DNA from: Tsukamurella conjunctivitidis
Lineage (GTDB): Bacteria > Actinomycetota > Actinomycetes > Mycobacteriales > Mycobacteriaceae
Assembly (NCBI RefSeq): GCF_007858475.1
Contig: NZ_VIGX01000001.1
Coordinates: 310,001 to 374,000 of the forward strand
Length of the DNA stretch: 64,000 bases
Reading direction: 5' to 3'
In this document: one piece after another, positions 29,704 to 40,411 of the stretch
Numbering within the stretch: position 1 is the stretch's first letter
Layout of the letters: the number at the start of each line of letters is the position of its first letter
Notes under the pieces: generated by a model
What the model was told of the DNA's origin: nothing
What the model saw: the letters and a program-made list of their open reading frames with translations, nothing else
Database searches by the model: none
Translations under genes and position numbers: made by a program

Positions 29704-32700
29704 TCAGTCCGGGTGGACCTGCACCATGGCCTCCTGCGTCACCGTCGCGACCAACTCGCCGCCGGCGTAGAAGTGACCGGTGGACAGGCCGCGCCCACCG
29801 CGCGCGACGGGGGAATCCACAGCCAGCAGGTGGAACTCGTCGAACCGCGTGTGCCGATGGAACCACAGCGACTGGTTCAGCGTCGCCGCGCCCACCCGGT
29901 CGTAGCCCCAGGCGAGGCCGTGCCGCGCGATGATCGGATCCTGCACGGTCAGGTCGGACGCCCACGCCAGCGCGGCGTCGTGGAGCACCTGATCGGCGGG
30001 GAGCGATCCGTCGGTGCGCATCCACACCAGGTTCCGGCTCGTCGCACCCTCGGCCCCACGCTTCTCCCACACCGGGGCCGAGGCGAAGCGCATCTCGATC
30101 GGGTGCGAGGCGTCCACGAGGGCGCGCAGGCGCGACTCGTGGCCGGCGAACCGCTCCGCCATCGTCGGCAGGGCCAGTGGGTCGCCCGCCTCCGGTGCGG
30201 TGTCGTCGTGCTCCAGCGGGTTCGGTGCGTCGGCCTGATAGGCGAGCGTCATGACGGCGAGGATCCGTCCGTCCTGTTCGACGGTGACCTGACGGTTCGC
30301 CGCGGTCCGGCCGTCCCGCAGGCGCGTCACCCGGTAGGTGAGGTCCTGCGTCACGGCGCCGAGCTCGACGAAGTGCGTGTGCGCGGCGTGCAGCGGCAGG
30401 GATTCGCCGGTCTCGGGCAGCGTCGCGGCCGAGGCCACGATCGCCTGCGCCAGGATCTGGCCGCCGAAGGTGTGCACGCCGACCTTCGCCGGATGCCGGC
30501 CGGTGAAGACATCGGGAGCGTCGGTCCCGCCGAGCCGGAGAACGTCGAGGAACTGCTCGAAGTCGCTGCCCGACGGCCCCTCCGGGATCGCCGACGCAAC
30601 CGCCCGCGCGGCGATCCCGGCGATCGAACGACCCTCCAGGACGTCGCGGGCGCTGAGCTCGAAGCCCCGCCGGCGGGCGCGGGAGACCACCTGCAGCGAG
30701 ACCAGCGAGTCGCCGCCCAGCTCCGCGAAGTCGTCGGACAGGCGCACCTCGTCCGTGCCGAGCAGCTCGCGGAACACCGTGAGGAGCGCGTCCTCGGCCG
30801 GCGTCTCGGGCGCGCGATCCGGGCCGGCGTCGGCGCGGGCGGCGGGGGCGGGCAGCGCGTCCCGGTCCAGCTTCCCGGTGGGGCCCAGCGGAAGCCGGTC
30901 CAGGACGACGTACGCCGCGGGCACCATGTGCGCGGGCAGCTCCGCGCCGAGGGCGGTGCGGATCGCCTCGGGGTCGGGCTCGGCACCGTCGTTGCGCACC
31001 AGGTAGCCGACGAGCCGGTCGTCGCGCACGAGGACCGATGCGGCGCGGACGCCGGGCTGCCGCGCCAGCGCGGTCTCGATCTCGCCCAGCTCGATCCGCA
31101 GGCCGCGGATCTTCACCTGGTGATCGGCGCGGCCGTGGAAGGAGAGGTTCCCGTCCTCGCGCCACGCGACCAGGTCACCCGTGCGGTACATCCGGGAACC
31201 CGGCGCGCCGAAGGGATTCGCGACGAAGGTCGCGGCAGTGAGATCGGGGCGGTGCAGGTAGCCCTGCGCCAACGAATCGCCCGCCAGGTACAGCTCACCG
31301 AGCACGCCCGTCCCCACCGGGTTGAGGCCCTCGTCGAGCACGTAGCAGGGCAGATTCGGATCGGGCCGGCCGATCGGCAGCGGTCCCGGATCGTCGGGTA
31401 CGTAGTGCCAGGTGACGGCGTTGATCGTCGCCTCGGTCGGACCGTAGCAGTTGAACAGGGCACGGCGGCCCCGTCCCCAATGGTCGGCGAGCTCCGGGTC
31501 GAGGCGCTCGGCGCCCACCATGAAGATCACCGACGGGTCGACCTCGGCGTGATCGGGCATCGCCGCGAGGAACGACGGCAGCAGGTTGATCACCGAGACG
31601 CGCTGCTGCTCGATGTACTCCAGCAGCTCGTCGCCGGGCACGCGCACCGCGTCGGGGGCGATCACCGAGGTGGCGCCCGCCATCAGCGGCCCCAGCACCT
31701 GCAGCACCGAGATGTCGAAGCTGGGCGAGCCGGTCTGCAGCACGCGCTCGTCCGCGCGGAAGCCCAAGGCCTCCATCACGAAGGCCATGAGGTCGGGGAG
31801 GCCGCGGTGACTCACCGCGACGCCCTTCGGCCGGCCGGTGGTCCCGGAAGTGTAGATGATGTACGCCAGGGCGTCCGGCGTGAGCCCCTCCCGGGCGTGC
31901 GCCGGGTCGGTCGCCTCGCCGGTCGTGTCCCACGGGTCCACGGCGTGCACCGGCACCCCGTCGGGCACGGAGGCGGTGCTGGCCTCCGGCACCTCGCCGC
32001 AGGTCAGCACGGCCGACGGTGCCGCGTCCTCCAGGAGGAACTGCAAGCGCGCCGCGGGGTACGACGGGTCGAGCGGAAGGTAGACAGCCCCGGCCTTGAG
32101 CACGCCGAAGACCCCGACGTACCAGGGCAGCCCGCGCTCGGCGAAGACCGCGACGACGTCCTGCGGCCGCACGCCGCCGGCGAGCAGGCGGTGCGCGAGA
32201 CGGTTCGCGGCCTCGTCCAGTTCCCGGTAGGTCAGCTGCCGGTCCTCGCACACCACCGCCGGATGGTCGGGGTTCGCGGCGACGTGCCCGCCGAAGACCT
32301 CGAGCAGCGGCCCGTACCGGCCGCGCAGCGGTACGTCACCCAGCGCCAGCATCGCCGCTCGCTCCTCGGCGGGCAGCGTCCCGATCGCCCCGACCGGGGT
32401 GTCGGGCGCGGAGACGACGGCGCGCAGCACCTCGGTGAGCCACCGGCCGTACGCCCGCATCGTGTCCGCGGAGAGCACGTCGGCGCGGTAACCGAGGCCC
32501 AGCGTCAGGCGCTCGCCGGGCAGGACCACCACGGTGAGGGGGTAGTGAGTGGCGTCGGTGATGTCGACGCCGGTGAGGTCGAGACCGGGCTCGACGGGCT
32601 GCACCTGCCGGTCGGAGAGCGGGAAGTTCTCCGTGACCACCATGGTGTCGAAGAGCTCCCCGAGGCCCGCGGCGCGGGTGATCTCGACCAGGCCCAGGTG

Positions 32701-35700
32701 GTGGTGATCGGAGAGGGCCAGGGCACGGTGATGGACGTCGGCCAGCACCTCGCCGACCGGCTGCTCAGGGGTCGCCCGCACGCGGATCGCGATGGACTCG
32801 CCGAGCTGCCCGACCATGGTGCCCACCTCGGGCACCTCCACCGGACGGCCGGAGACGGGGCACCCGAAGACCACGTCGCGGCGGCCGGTCAGGCGGCCCA
32901 GCAGCAGGCCCCACGCGGTGTGCAGCACGCTCGTGAGCGTCACGCCGCGGCTGCGCGCGAGCTCGGTGAGTCCATCGGTCAGGCCCTCGTCGAGCTCGAC
33001 CAGGATCCGCTCGGGCGCCGCGTCCGCGGCGCCGGAACCGGTGGAGGCGAGGAGCGTCGGCGCCTCGAGCCCGGCGAGCTCCTCGGCCCAGGCGGAGCGG
33101 GCCGCGGGGACGTCCCGCTCCGCGCGCCAGCGGTAGTAGCCGTCGAGCGGTGCCGAGCCGGGCGCCGCTGGGCCGCCGCCCAACTCGGCGTAGATCGCGA
33201 GCAGGGTGCGGCCCGCGATCGGCATGGACCAGCCGTCGAGCAGCGAGTGGTGATTGGTCAGGGCCAGGCGATGGCTCCGCGGGCCCGTGCGGCACAGCAG
33301 GAACCGGATCAGCGGGGCCTTCGACGGATCGAAGCGGCGCGCCTGCTCAGCCGCGGCGATCGCGGCGAACTCCGCCGCCGGGTCGGGACGGTCGGAGAGG
33401 TCGACGAAGGTGAAATCGGGGGCGACGGTCTCCGGAACCACCTGCACCACATCGGAGGAGGTGGTGTAGCCGAGGCGGGTCCGCAAGGAGGGCACGCGGC
33501 GCAGCAGCTCCGCGGCGGCCGCCGCCATCCGGTCCGGGTCGACGGGGCCGTCGAGGTACGTCGCGGCCTGCACCACGTAGACGTCGGGCTCGCCGTCGGC
33601 GAGCACCTGCGAGTGGTACGCGAGGCCCACCTGGAGCGCGGTGGCGGGCAGCACGTCGGCGATCGGACCGTCCTGCTCCAGCAGGTCGATGTCCGCCTGG
33701 TCCAGCGTCACCAGGGGCAGGTCCGACGGGGTGAGACCGCCACCGTCGGGCCCGATGCGCTCCGCGTGCGCGGCGAGCGCCCCCAGTGCCTGCGACCAGC
33801 ACTCCTGCAGCTCGGCGACCGCGGCGGCGCCGAGGACCCCGCCCGCGGCCGTCCACTCGACGGTGAGCCCGTCGTCGCCGTCGAAGCAGTTGATGGCGAG
33901 CACCTGCTCGAGCGCCTTGCCCGCGGGATCGACGACGGAGAAGGGCGTCTCGCCCGGCAGCCGCCAGCCGCGGTCGGGCGCGGTGAAGCGGCCGAGGTAG
34001 TTGAAGACCACGTCCGGCGCGTCCCCGAGGGGCCCGGCTCCGGGGTCGAGGTGCCGGAGGACGCCGTAGCCGACGCCTTGGCCGGGCACGCCCCGGCGGG
34101 CCTCCTTGACGGCGCGGACGAGCCGGCCGGCGGCGCCGCCGCCGGCGAGGGCCTCGTCGAGGTCCGCGTCCCCCGCCGGGAGCGGCAGGCGGACCGGGTG
34201 TTCCACGGTGAACCAGCCGACGGTGCGCGCGAGATCGGCGGAGCGGAGCACCTGCTCGCGCCCGTGGCCCTCGACGGTGACCGTCGCGGCCGACGGTCCC
34301 GCGGTTCCCGCGCGTCGTCGGCGCAGGCGCAGCGCCAGCGCGAGCGCGGCGAGGAGCGTCTCCTCCGCGTTGGCGCGATACGCGCTCGCCAAGGTCGTCG
34401 TGACCGCCGCCGCGACGGGCGCCGCGGTGCGGGTGTGCGTGGTCACGGCAGTGCCGACCCGATCGACGGTGGGATCGATCAGACGGTCGCCGAGCCGCTC
34501 GGCATCGGCGAGCGCGGTCCGCCAGTGTTCGAGTTCGCCGCGGTACACACCGCTCTCGCCCTGTTCCGCCAGCGCGAGCGCGTGGGCGCGCCAGGGCGTG
34601 GCCTCGGCGCGGACGGCGGGGGTGCGGCCCTCCGCCGCGTCGCGGTGCGCCTGCGGCAGGTCGTCGAGCAGGACGCGCCAGGAGACCCCGTCGACCGCGA
34701 GGTGATGGATCACCAGGACCAGCCGGTCCGGGCCGCCCTCGCCGTGCACGATCCGGGAGCGCAGCACGACGCCGGTCGCGGGGTCGAGTTCGGCGGCCAG
34801 CTCGGCGGCCGCGGCGTCGACGGTGCCGGTGCTCTCGCCTACCTCGAGCGGCGGGGCCGCCTCGTCGATCGTGAGTGTCCGCGAGCCCGAGAGGCGCAGC
34901 CGCAGTGCGGGATGCGCCGCGACGACGGACTCGAGTGCGGTCCGCACAGAGGAGGGAGTCGCGCCGGCGGGCAGCTCGGGGGCGATCCACTGTGCGTAGC
35001 CCGCGAGGTCGCGCGGGTCGGGGTTGAGCTCCAGGAGCGCGGCCACGATCGGCGGCGCGGGGAACTCTCCCTCGGCCGGAACGACGGGGCCCGCCTCCTG
35101 CTCCTCGGTCTCCGTCGCAATGGCCGCGAGCGTCGCGAAACTGCTGCCGGAGAGGAAGTCCCGGGGCCGGATCTCCAGGCCCTGGGCCCGCAACTCGCTA
35201 CAGACGGTGATGGCGCTGATGCTGTCGCCGCCCAGGCTGAAGAAGTCGTCGTCGACGCTCACCTCGGCGACGGCGAAGGCGGCCGCGACCACCGCGCACA
35301 GGGTGCGTTCGCGGTCGGTGCGCGGGGCGCGACCGCCGGACGCGGCGGCGGGCGCCGGGAGGGCGGCGCGGTCGAGCTTGCCGTTGATCGTCACCGGCAG
35401 CTCGTCGAGCACCATCACCGCGGACGGCACCATGTGGTCGGGCACGGCGGCGGCCAGCGCCTCCCGCACGCCGTCGGCGGTCACGGCGCCGGTCACGTAG
35501 CCCACCAGGCGGTCCCGGCCGGCGTCGGTGCGGACCAGGGCCGCGGCGCTCGTGACGCCCGCGACGGCGGCCAACGCGGTCTCGACCTCCGCCAGCTCGA
35601 TCCGGTAGCCGCGGATCTTGACCTGGCCGTCGCCGCGGCCGAGGTACTCGTAGCCGCTGCCGTCGGTACCGCCGCCGTGCCAGCGCACGCGGTCGCCGGT

Positions 35701-38307
35701 GCGGTACATGCGGGAACCGGGCTCGCCGAAGGGATCCGCGACGAACCGCTCGGCGGTCGCGGCGGGCAGATTCAGGTAGCCGCGAGCCAGGTGCGGCCCG
35801 GCGAGGTACAGCTCGCCGATCTCGCCGTCCCGGACCGGTTGCAGCGCAGCGTCGAGCGCGTAGGCCGCGGTGCCGGGAACCGCTCGGCCGATGACGGGCG
35901 TCTCGCCGGTCACGATCGCGGCGGTGGCGTCCACCGCGGCCTCGGTGGGGCCGTAGACGTTCACCGCGGGCACGCCGGTGTCCGCGATCCGCCGCCACAG
36001 CGCGGGCCCGGTCGCCTCGCCGCCCAGGATGAGCAGCGCCGGACGGTGATCGCCGTCGAGCAGCCCGGCGTCGATCAGCGGGGCCGCCATCGACGGGGTC
36101 GTGTCCACCACGTCGATCCGGTCGGCGCGGTAGGCGGCCAGGAGCGCGTCCGCGTCCCGGGCCGTGTCGGTGTCGTAGAGGTGCAGTGCGTGGCCGCTCA
36201 GCAGCCACAGCAGCTGGTCGAGGGAGGCGTCGAAGGAGAAGGAGTAGGTGTGCGCGCATTGCAGGCGCCGACCTGGCTCGCCCGCGGTCGCGAGGTCCGC
36301 CAGTGTCGCGCGATGGTGCCGCAGCAGGCTGGTGAGGCCGCCGACGCGGGCCGCGACGCCCTTCGGACGACCGGTGGAGCCGGAGGTGTGGATGACGTAC
36401 GCGAGGTGGTCCGGGTGCCGCGGCGCGGCGAGCTCGGACTCGGCGAGCGGGTCGCCCGACAGGGCGTCGAGACGCGCGCGGACTCCCGCGTCGTCGAGCT
36501 GCAGCGACGGAGCACCCTCGGGCGCAACGGAACCGGACACGGTGAGGAGAAGCGCGGGCCGCGAATCCTCGACGAGTTCCGCGTGCCGCGCGGCGGGGTG
36601 CGCGGGGTCCAGGTACTGGTACGCGGCACCCGCGTCGAGCACCGCCAGCAGCGCGACGACCAGGTCGACGCTCCGCGGTAGCGCGAGTGCCACCACGTCC
36701 TCGGCGCCGATGCCCTCCGCGCGTAGCAGCCGCGCGGTGCGGTGCACGCGATCGGCCAGCTCCCCGAAGGTGAGCCGCTCGTCGCTGTGAACCAGGGCGA
36801 TCGCCGCGGGATCGCGTCGGGCCTGCGCGTCGAGCGCGTCCGGGACGACCTGGGCGGAATGCGGCGATTCCGGGGTGCGGGCCCGGTCGATGAGCGCGTC
36901 CCGCAGGTCGGCGGGAAGCAGCTCGACCTCGCCGAGCGCGGGTGCCTCGGTGGAGGTCAGCGCGGTGATGAGCGCAGTCACGGTGTCCAGGCGGCCCTGC
37001 ACCTGCTCGGCCGATGCGGACCGCGCGTCCACCTCGAAGCCCACGAGGAGCCCGCCACCGTGATGATTCGGCCCGCTCGCTCCGCTCCCGGCGCCGGCCG
37101 TGGGGATCACGCTGAGCCCGTAGTCCTCCGGCGGTCCGCCCGCCACATTGCGCATGGTGCCCGCGGAGCCCGCGAAGTCCAGCGTCAGGTCGAACGCCTT
37201 GAGGTTGATGCCGCGACCGTGCAGCAGCGCGCCCACGTTCGGGGCGCCCAGATCGCGGGGCAGGTCCTCGCCGCGGTAGCGCTGATGCTTCCGCATGCGG
37301 CGCATCGCCTCCGCCACCCGGGTGCTCAGGTCCGCCAGGCGATCCTCGGCCCGCACCGCGATGCGCAGTGGGAGCACGTTCACCGCCATGGCGGGGGTGC
37401 GCAGGGCGACACCGCCGCTGCGGCACATGAGCGGCATCGCGAAGACCACGTCGGACTCGCCGAGCGCGCGGTGCAGGAAGGCGGCGTAGCAGCCGATCAG
37501 CGCTTCGCCCCACGTGGTTCCGGACTCGTCCGCCACGCGGCGCAGGGCGTCGAAGACCTCGGGGGACAACTCGGTACGGGCCACGTGCACCGCGCCCGCC
37601 GGACCGTCGAAGCCGGGGCGCTCCGGCAGCTCCGGCAGGGGAGTCAGCTCGTCGCGCCAGTAGGCGCGGTCGGTCTCGTGCCGCTCGCTCTCCCGGTACT
37701 CGCGATCGGCCGCCACGAAATCGGCGAAGGAGCCGAACGGCGACTTCGGCGGCTCGGCGCCGGACAGCAGTGCCGTGTAGTGGGCCGCGACGCGCCGCGA
37801 GAGCATCGCGGCGGAGTAGCCGTCGAAGACCAGGTGGTGACCGAGCTGGGTGTACCAGACCTCGGTGTCCGACAGGCGCAGGATGCGGAAGGCGAAGAGG
37901 TCCCGGTCGGTCATCGCCGCGCAGTGCGCCGCCAGGCGGGCGCGTTCGGCGGTGATCGCCTCCTCCGCCGCCGCATGCGGATCGGCCTCGCCCCGCAGGT
38001 CGACGACGTCCGGCTCGAGCTCGGCGGCACCATCGATCCACTGCCGCGGCCCGTCCGGGGTCTCGACCACCCGCAGGCGCAGGCTGCCCGCCTCGGCGAC
38101 GGTGCGCGCGATCGCCGCACGCAGCGCGTCGACGTCGATCGGGCCGTCGCCCGCGATCTCCAGCACGTCGCCCACCACGTAGTAGGGCGAATCCGGTTCC
38201 AGCCGTTGGGCGTTCCAGATCCCGAGCTGAGCCGCCGTGAGCGGCAGCAGGTCAGGTGCGTCGGTGCCGGCCGGAGCAGGCGAAGGGGCGGCCTCTGCGA
38301 GGGTCAC
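29704..38307 (-). CDS. Two-module siderophore NRPS, C-A-T-E-C-A-T with C-terminal TesB-type thioesterase domain
   Basis: A 2,867-residue cytoplasmic megasynthase. Domains by residue: condensation (about 20-455; HHLVFDG at 157), adenylation A1 (475-980; [11 protein letters not shown] at 640), carrier (LGGDS, Ser 1029), epimerisation (1080-1530; HHLAVDG at 1201, then VFNYLGRF), condensation (1550-1970; HHSLLDG at 1686), adenylation A2 (1990-2480; [11 protein letters not shown] at 2152), carrier (LGGDS, Ser 2534), and from about 2580 an acyl-CoA thioesterase II double-hotdog domain (FGGQILAQA; Asp in WASDLT, Thr in AATLNQS, Gln in VTQEAM). The first C domain resembles the EntF starter type, so it should accept DHB from the free carrier. 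E sets D stereochemistry at residue 1. The TesB-type ending replaces the usual alpha/beta-hydrolase thioesterase. GTG 38307 has AGGAG 8 nt upstream. Confidence 0.93.
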   Translation of the reverse strand: MTLAEAAPSPAPAGTDAPDLLPLTAAQLGIWNAQRLEPDSPYYVVGDVLEIAGDGPIDVDALRAAIARTVAEAGSLRLRVVETPDGPRQWIDGAAELEPDVVDLRGEADPHAAAEEAITAERARLAAHCAAMTDRDLFAFRILRLSDTEVWYTQLGHHLVFDGYSAAMLSRRVAAHYTALLSGAEPPKSPFGSFADFVAADREYRESERHETDRAYWRDELTPLPELPERPGFDGPAGAVHVARTELSPEVFDALRRVADESGTTWGEALIGCYAAFLHRALGESDVVFAMPLMCRSGGVALRTPAMAVNVLPLRIAVRAEDRLADLSTRVAEAMRRMRKHQRYRGEDLPRDLGAPNVGALLHGRGINLKAFDLTLDFAGSAGTMRNVAGGPPEDYGLSVIPTAGAGSGASGPNHHGGGLLVGFEVDARSASAEQVQGRLDTVTALITALTSTEAPALGEVELLPADLRDALIDRARTPESPHSAQVVPDALDAQARRDPAAIALVHSDERLTFGELADRVHRTARLLRAEGIGAEDVVALALPRSVDLVVALLAVLDAGAAYQYLDPAHPAARHAELVEDSRPALLLTVSGSVAPEGAPSLQLDDAGVRARLDALSGDPLAESELAAPRHPDHLAYVIHTSGSTGRPKGVAARVGGLTSLLRHHRATLADLATAGEPGRRLQCAHTYSFSFDASLDQLLWLLSGHALHLYDTDTARDADALLAAYRADRIDVVDTTPSMAAPLIDAGLLDGDHRPALLILGGEATGPALWRRIADTGVPAVNVYGPTEAAVDATAAIVTGETPVIGRAVPGTAAYALDAALQPVRDGEIGELYLAGPHLARGYLNLPAATAERFVADPFGEPGSRMYRTGDRVRWHGGGTDGSGYEYLGRGDGQVKIRGYRIELAEVETALAAVAGVTSAAALVRTDAGRDRLVGYVTGAVTADGVREALAAAVPDHMVPSAVMVLDELPVTINGKLDRAALPAPAAASGGRAPRTDRERTLCAVVAAAFAVAEVSVDDDFFSLGGDSISAITVCSELRAQGLEIRPRDFLSGSSFATLAAIATETEEQEAGPVVPAEGEFPAPPIVAALLELNPDPRDLAGYAQWIAPELPAGATPSSVRTALESVVAAHPALRLRLSGSRTLTIDEAAPPLEVGESTGTVDAAAAELAAELDPATGVVLRSRIVHGEGGPDRLVLVIHHLAVDGVSWRVLLDDLPQAHRDAAEGRTPAVRAEATPWRAHALALAEQGESGVYRGELEHWRTALADAERLGDRLIDPTVDRVGTAVTTHTRTAAPVAAAVTTTLASAYRANAEETLLAALALALRLRRRRAGTAGPSAATVTVEGHGREQVLRSADLARTVGWFTVEHPVRLPLPAGDADLDEALAGGGAAGRLVRAVKEARRGVPGQGVGYGVLRHLDPGAGPLGDAPDVVFNYLGRFTAPDRGWRLPGETPFSVVDPAGKALEQVLAINCFDGDDGLTVEWTAAGGVLGAAAVAELQECWSQALGALAAHAERIGPDGGGLTPSDLPLVTLDQADIDLLEQDGPIADVLPATALQVGLAYHSQVLADGEPDVYVVQAATYLDGPVDPDRMAAAAAELLRRVPSLRTRLGYTTSSDVVQVVPETVAPDFTFVDLSDRPDPAAEFAAIAAAEQARRFDPSKAPLIRFLLCRTGPRSHRLALTNHHSLLDGWSMPIAGRTLLAIYAELGGGPAAPGSAPLDGYYRWRAERDVPAARSAWAEELAGLEAPTLLASTGSGAADAAPERILVELDEGLTDGLTELARSRGVTLTSVLHTAWGLLLGRLTGRRDVVFGCPVSGRPVEVPEVGTMVGQLGESIAIRVRATPEQPVGEVLADVHHRALALSDHHHLGLVEITRAAGLGELFDTMVVTENFPLSDRQVQPVEPGLDLTGVDITDATHYPLTVVVLPGERLTLGLGYRADVLSADTMRAYGRWLTEVLRAVVSAPDTPVGAIGTLPAEERAAMLALGDVPLRGRYGPLLEVFGGHVAANPDHPAVVCEDRQLTYRELDEAANRLAHRLLAGGVRPQDVVAVFAERGLPWYVGVFGVLKAGAVYLPLDPSYPAARLQFLLEDAAPSAVLTCGEVPEASTASVPDGVPVHAVDPWDTTGEATDPAHAREGLTPDALAYIIYTSGTTGRPKGVAVSHRGLPDLMAFVMEALGFRADERVLQTGSPSFDISVLQVLGPLMAGATSVIAPDAVRVPGDELLEYIEQQRVSVINLLPSFLAAMPDHAEVDPSVIFMVGAERLDPELADHWGRGRRALFNCYGPTEATINAVTWHYVPDDPGPLPIGRPDPNLPCYVLDEGLNPVGTGVLGELYLAGDSLAQGYLHRPDLTAATFVANPFGAPGSRMYRTGDLVAWREDGNLSFHGRADHQVKIRGLRIELGEIETALARQPGVRAASVLVRDDRLVGYLVRNDGAEPDPEAIRTALGAELPAHMVPAAYVVLDRLPLGPTGKLDRDALPAPAARADAGPDRAPETPAEDALLTVFRELLGTDEVRLSDDFAELGGDSLVSLQVVSRARRRGFELSARDVLEGRSIAGIAARAVASAIPEGPSGSDFEQFLDVLRLGGTDAPDVFTGRHPAKVGVHTFGGQILAQAIVASAATLPETGESLPLHAAHTHFVELGAVTQDLTYRVTRLRDGRTAANRQVTVEQDGRILAVMTLAYQADAPNPLEHDDTAPEAGDPLALPTMAERFAGHESRLRALVDASHPIEMRFASAPVWEKRGAEGATSRNLVWMRTDGSLPADQVLHDAALAWASDLTVQDPIIARHGLAWGYDRVGAATLNQSLWFHRHTRFDEFHLLAVDSPVARGGRGLSTGHFYAGGELVATVTQEAMVQVHPD

Positions 38308-38334
38308 GTCGGGGGCTCCTGGGCGGTGGTTCGG

Positions 38335-38535
38335 CTAGCGGGAAAGTTCGGCGCGCTGCGGACGGAGGTCCGTCCACACGGCCTCGATGTGGTCGCGGCA
38401 GTCCTCGCGGGAGGCGGGACCGAACTCGACGGTCCAGCCCGCGGGCACCTCGGCGAAGCGCGGCCACAGCGAGCGCTGTGCGAGGTCGTTGCGGAGCACG
38501 AGGAAGCCGGCGTCCGGCTCGTCGAACGGGTTCAT
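38335..38535 (-). CDS. MbtH-like protein
   Basis: A 66-residue MbtH-like protein, a small partner that binds NRPS adenylation domains and supports their activity and solubility. Signature residues are present: S-x-WP (RSLWPRF), P-x-GW (VPAGW), and C-x10-D-x-RP (EDCRDHIEAVWTDLRP). Its start overlaps the aryl-carrier stop (ATGA) and the NRPS starts 27 nt after its stop. The three genes form one translationally linked operon. Confidence 0.95.
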   Translation of the reverse strand: MNPFDEPDAGFLVLRNDLAQRSLWPRFAEVPAGWTVEFGPASREDCRDHIEAVWTDLRPQRAELSR

Positions 38536-38768
38536 CCGCCCACCACGAGCTGCTGCCAGTGCGCCAGTTCCGGCTGCTCCGCGAGGTCCGGGAACTCGAG
38601 GTCGGCGGCACCCGCGTCGCGCCAGCGCTGGATCAGCGTCATCACCCGCACCGAGTCGAGGCCCAGGTCGAAGAGGTTGTCGTCGTCCGCGATCGACTCT
38701 GCGGGCACCTGCAGCAGCTCGGCGACGTCGGCGCGCACGCGGTCTGCGGTCAGCGGTGAGGTGGACAT
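38532..38768 (-). CDS. Free-standing aryl carrier protein (ArCP)
   Basis: A 78-residue carrier protein with the phosphopantetheine attachment motif LGLDS (Ser 39). Its place at the head of the NRPS operon, together with the DHB enzymes nearby, indicates that it carries DHB loaded by the EntE-like ligase and delivers it to the first condensation domain. In EntB and DhbB this domain is fused to isochorismatase. Here the isochorismatase (46203-46826) is separate. No phosphopantetheinyl transferase lies in the window. An IdeR-like box is 42 bp upstream of the start. Confidence 0.88.
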   Translation of the reverse strand: MSTSPLTADRVRADVAELLQVPAESIADDDNLFDLGLDSVRVMTLIQRWRDAGAADLEFPDLAEQPELAHWQQLVVGG

Positions 38769-38809
38769 ATCGGAAACCGTCTCCTTGGGGTAATCTGCGG
38801 TGCGATCAG

Positions 38810-38828
38810 GTAGGTAAGCCTACACTTC
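38810..38828. promoter_or_regulatory. IdeR/DtxR-like iron box 3
   Basis: GTAGGTAAGCCTACACTTC matches 15 of 19 positions of the IdeR consensus, with an intact left half (AGGTAAGCCTA). It lies in the 77-bp gap between the divergent NRPS operon and the acyltransferase gene, so both should respond to iron. Confidence 0.7.
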
Positions 38829-38845
38829 GCTATTGGGGGTCACGC

Positions 38846-39472
38846 ATGCTGGACCACGCGACGGTCGGCCGGCGGCTCGAGGGCCGTGAGCACCCGCCGA
38901 TCGGCGACTTCCTCGCCGGGCTCGATCTGCCGGGCTTCGACCTGCGGGTCGTCGATCCGGACTCGTCCGACCTCGACGTCGTGCACGGGTGGATGAACAC
39001 CCCGGAGGTCGCCGCCGGATGGGGGCAGGCGTGGCCCCGCGAGCAATGGCGCCGCCACCTGATCGAGCAACTCGCGGGAACGTACTCGGTGCCCGTCCTC
39101 GTCGGCCGCGGCGGTGCGGACATCGCCTACGCCGAGCTCTACCGCGCCCACGCCGACGTGGTGGCCCGGTGCTACGACTCGGACCCGCACGACGTGGGCG
39201 TGCACCTCGCGATCGGCTCTCCGGCCCACCGGGGCGGCGGATGGGGCGCCCGCATCGGCGCCGCACTCATGACCGCCGGCTTCCGCGCGGACCCCGCGTG
39301 CCGACGGATGCTCACCGAACCCGACGTCCGGAACGCGGCCGCCGTCGGCGTGGGTGCGTCGCTGGGCATGACCCGCCTCGGTGTCGTCGAGTTGCCGCAC
39401 AAGACCGCCGTCCTGTTCGCCGCGGAGCGCGAGAAGTTCGCGCCGCGGCCCGACCTTCGGAGTGAATCATGA
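38846..39472 (+). CDS. Siderophore-type GNAT acyltransferase (IucB/MbtK-like)
   Basis: A 208-residue GNAT-fold enzyme of the Acetyltransf_8 family, recognised by VHGWMNTPEVAAGWG and the later HLAIGSPAHRGGGWG acyl-CoA-binding segment. Relatives IucB and MbtK transfer an acyl group to an N-hydroxy side-chain amine to make a hydroxamate. Here the presence of a formyltransferase for the same kind of job leaves its role open: it may act on a second hydroxyornithine or on another position. It lies beside IdeR-like box 3, and its stop overlaps the start of the siderophore-interacting protein gene (ATGA). Confidence 0.85.
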   Translation: MLDHATVGRRLEGREHPPIGDFLAGLDLPGFDLRVVDPDSSDLDVVHGWMNTPEVAAGWGQAWPREQWRRHLIEQLAGTYSVPVLVGRGGADIAYAELYRAHADVVARCYDSDPHDVGVHLAIGSPAHRGGGWGARIGAALMTAGFRADPACRRMLTEPDVRNAAAVGVGASLGMTRLGVVELPHKTAVLFAAEREKFAPRPDLRSES

Positions 39473-40365
39473 AGTGGAACGATTTCGTCCTCACCCTCAC
39501 CGCGACCTCGCAGGTCGCGGAGAACCTGCTGCGCCTCGAGTTCGAGGTGGGCGGCGGCACCGCCGGGGGCTACGTCCCCATCGCGCCCGGTGACGAGTCG
39601 ATCGCCTTCTACTTCTCGCCCGACGGCGAGGAACTCCACGCCAGGCCCTCGGACGATCCGGGCGCGCTCGGTGGGTGGGAGATCGCCGATCCGGAGCGCA
39701 GCCTCGGCCACCGCAACTACTCGGTGCGCGCCTACGACCCGGCGACCCGACGCATGCTCGTCGACGTGGCCGAGCACGGCCACGGGCCGGCCATCGACTG
39801 GTTCCGCGCCGCCCGCCCCGGCTGGCGGCTGCTCGCCGCCGGCCCGCGCTCCTGGTACGCGCCGTCCGCCGACGCCTCGCGCCACGTCCTCGCCGGCGAT
39901 CTCGCGGCCCTGCCCGCGCTCGCCCGCATCCTGGAGGAGACGCCGGAGGGCGTGGACGTGACGGTGATCGCGGAGGTCCTCGACCGCAGCGAGATCGCCT
40001 ATCTGCCCGAGCGGCCCGGCACGGAGGTGATCGAGGTCCTCGGCACGGGGAACGGTGCGGCGCCCAGCCGCCTGCCGGAGGTGCTGCGCACCGTCGACCT
40101 GCCGACCGACGGGTACCTGTGGCTCGCGGGGGAGGCGGCGGACACCCGCGCCGCGAAGAAGCACGTGCGTGGCCTCGGGTGGGCGCGCGACCGCGCCGAC
40201 GTGGTGGGCTACTGGCGGCACGACGCCGAGGCCTGGACCAAACGTTTCGAAGCCGCGGGCGAGGAGCGTCTGCGCGCGGTCTTCGCCGATGCCCTCGCCG
40301 CGGGCAAGTCCCGCGACGAGGCCACCGACCTCTACGAGCAGGCCCTCGAGGCTGCGGGCCTGTAG
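39469..40365 (+). CDS. Siderophore-interacting protein (FAD-dependent ferric-siderophore reductase)
   Basis: A 298-residue flavoprotein of the ViuB/SIP family. RNYSVRAYD is the FAD-binding motif, and AGDLAALPAL and WLAGEAADTRAAKKHVR form the NAD(P)H-binding part, ending with VVGYWR as in SIP proteins. It would reduce Fe3+ in the imported siderophore in the cytoplasm to release iron. In mycobacterial IrtA the same activity is fused to an ABC transporter. Here it is separate and coupled to the acyltransferase gene (ATGA). Confidence 0.93.
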   Translation: MKWNDFVLTLTATSQVAENLLRLEFEVGGGTAGGYVPIAPGDESIAFYFSPDGEELHARPSDDPGALGGWEIADPERSLGHRNYSVRAYDPATRRMLVDVAEHGHGPAIDWFRAARPGWRLLAAGPRSWYAPSADASRHVLAGDLAALPALARILEETPEGVDVTVIAEVLDRSEIAYLPERPGTEVIEVLGTGNGAAPSRLPEVLRTVDLPTDGYLWLAGEAADTRAAKKHVRGLGWARDRADVVGYWRHDAEAWTKRFEAAGEERLRAVFADALAAGKSRDEATDLYEQALEAAGL

Positions 40366-40371
40366 CGCGGT

Positions 40372-40403
40372 GGCGCCGCCGGGCCGTGCGGTCCGGCGGC
40401 GCC
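40372..40403. terminator. Bidirectional hairpin terminator
   Basis: An 11-bp perfect GC stem (GGCGCCGCCGG / CCGGCGGCGCC) with a 10-nt loop, between the convergent siderophore-interacting protein gene and the second lipoprotein gene. It probably ends transcripts from both directions. Confidence 0.7.
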
Positions 40404-40411
40404 GCGCGGGC

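Noticed and set aside
30550-30720. Possible frameshift or gene boundary between the NRPS and the TesB region
   Set aside because: The frame is continuous with no stop, and a sensible linker joins the carrier domain to the TesB domain. I treat it as one protein.
29713-36681. A plus-strand open frame of more than 2,300 codons opposite the NRPS gene
   Set aside because: It is the complement of a GC-rich gene. The translation is Arg/Gly/Ala/His-rich without domain motifs, while the minus strand gives an unbroken NRPS with all core motifs in order.
38387-38845. Upstream extension of the acyltransferase gene into the divergent MbtH and carrier genes
   Set aside because: It is antisense to two well-supported genes and contains the iron box. 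The family starts near ATG 38846.
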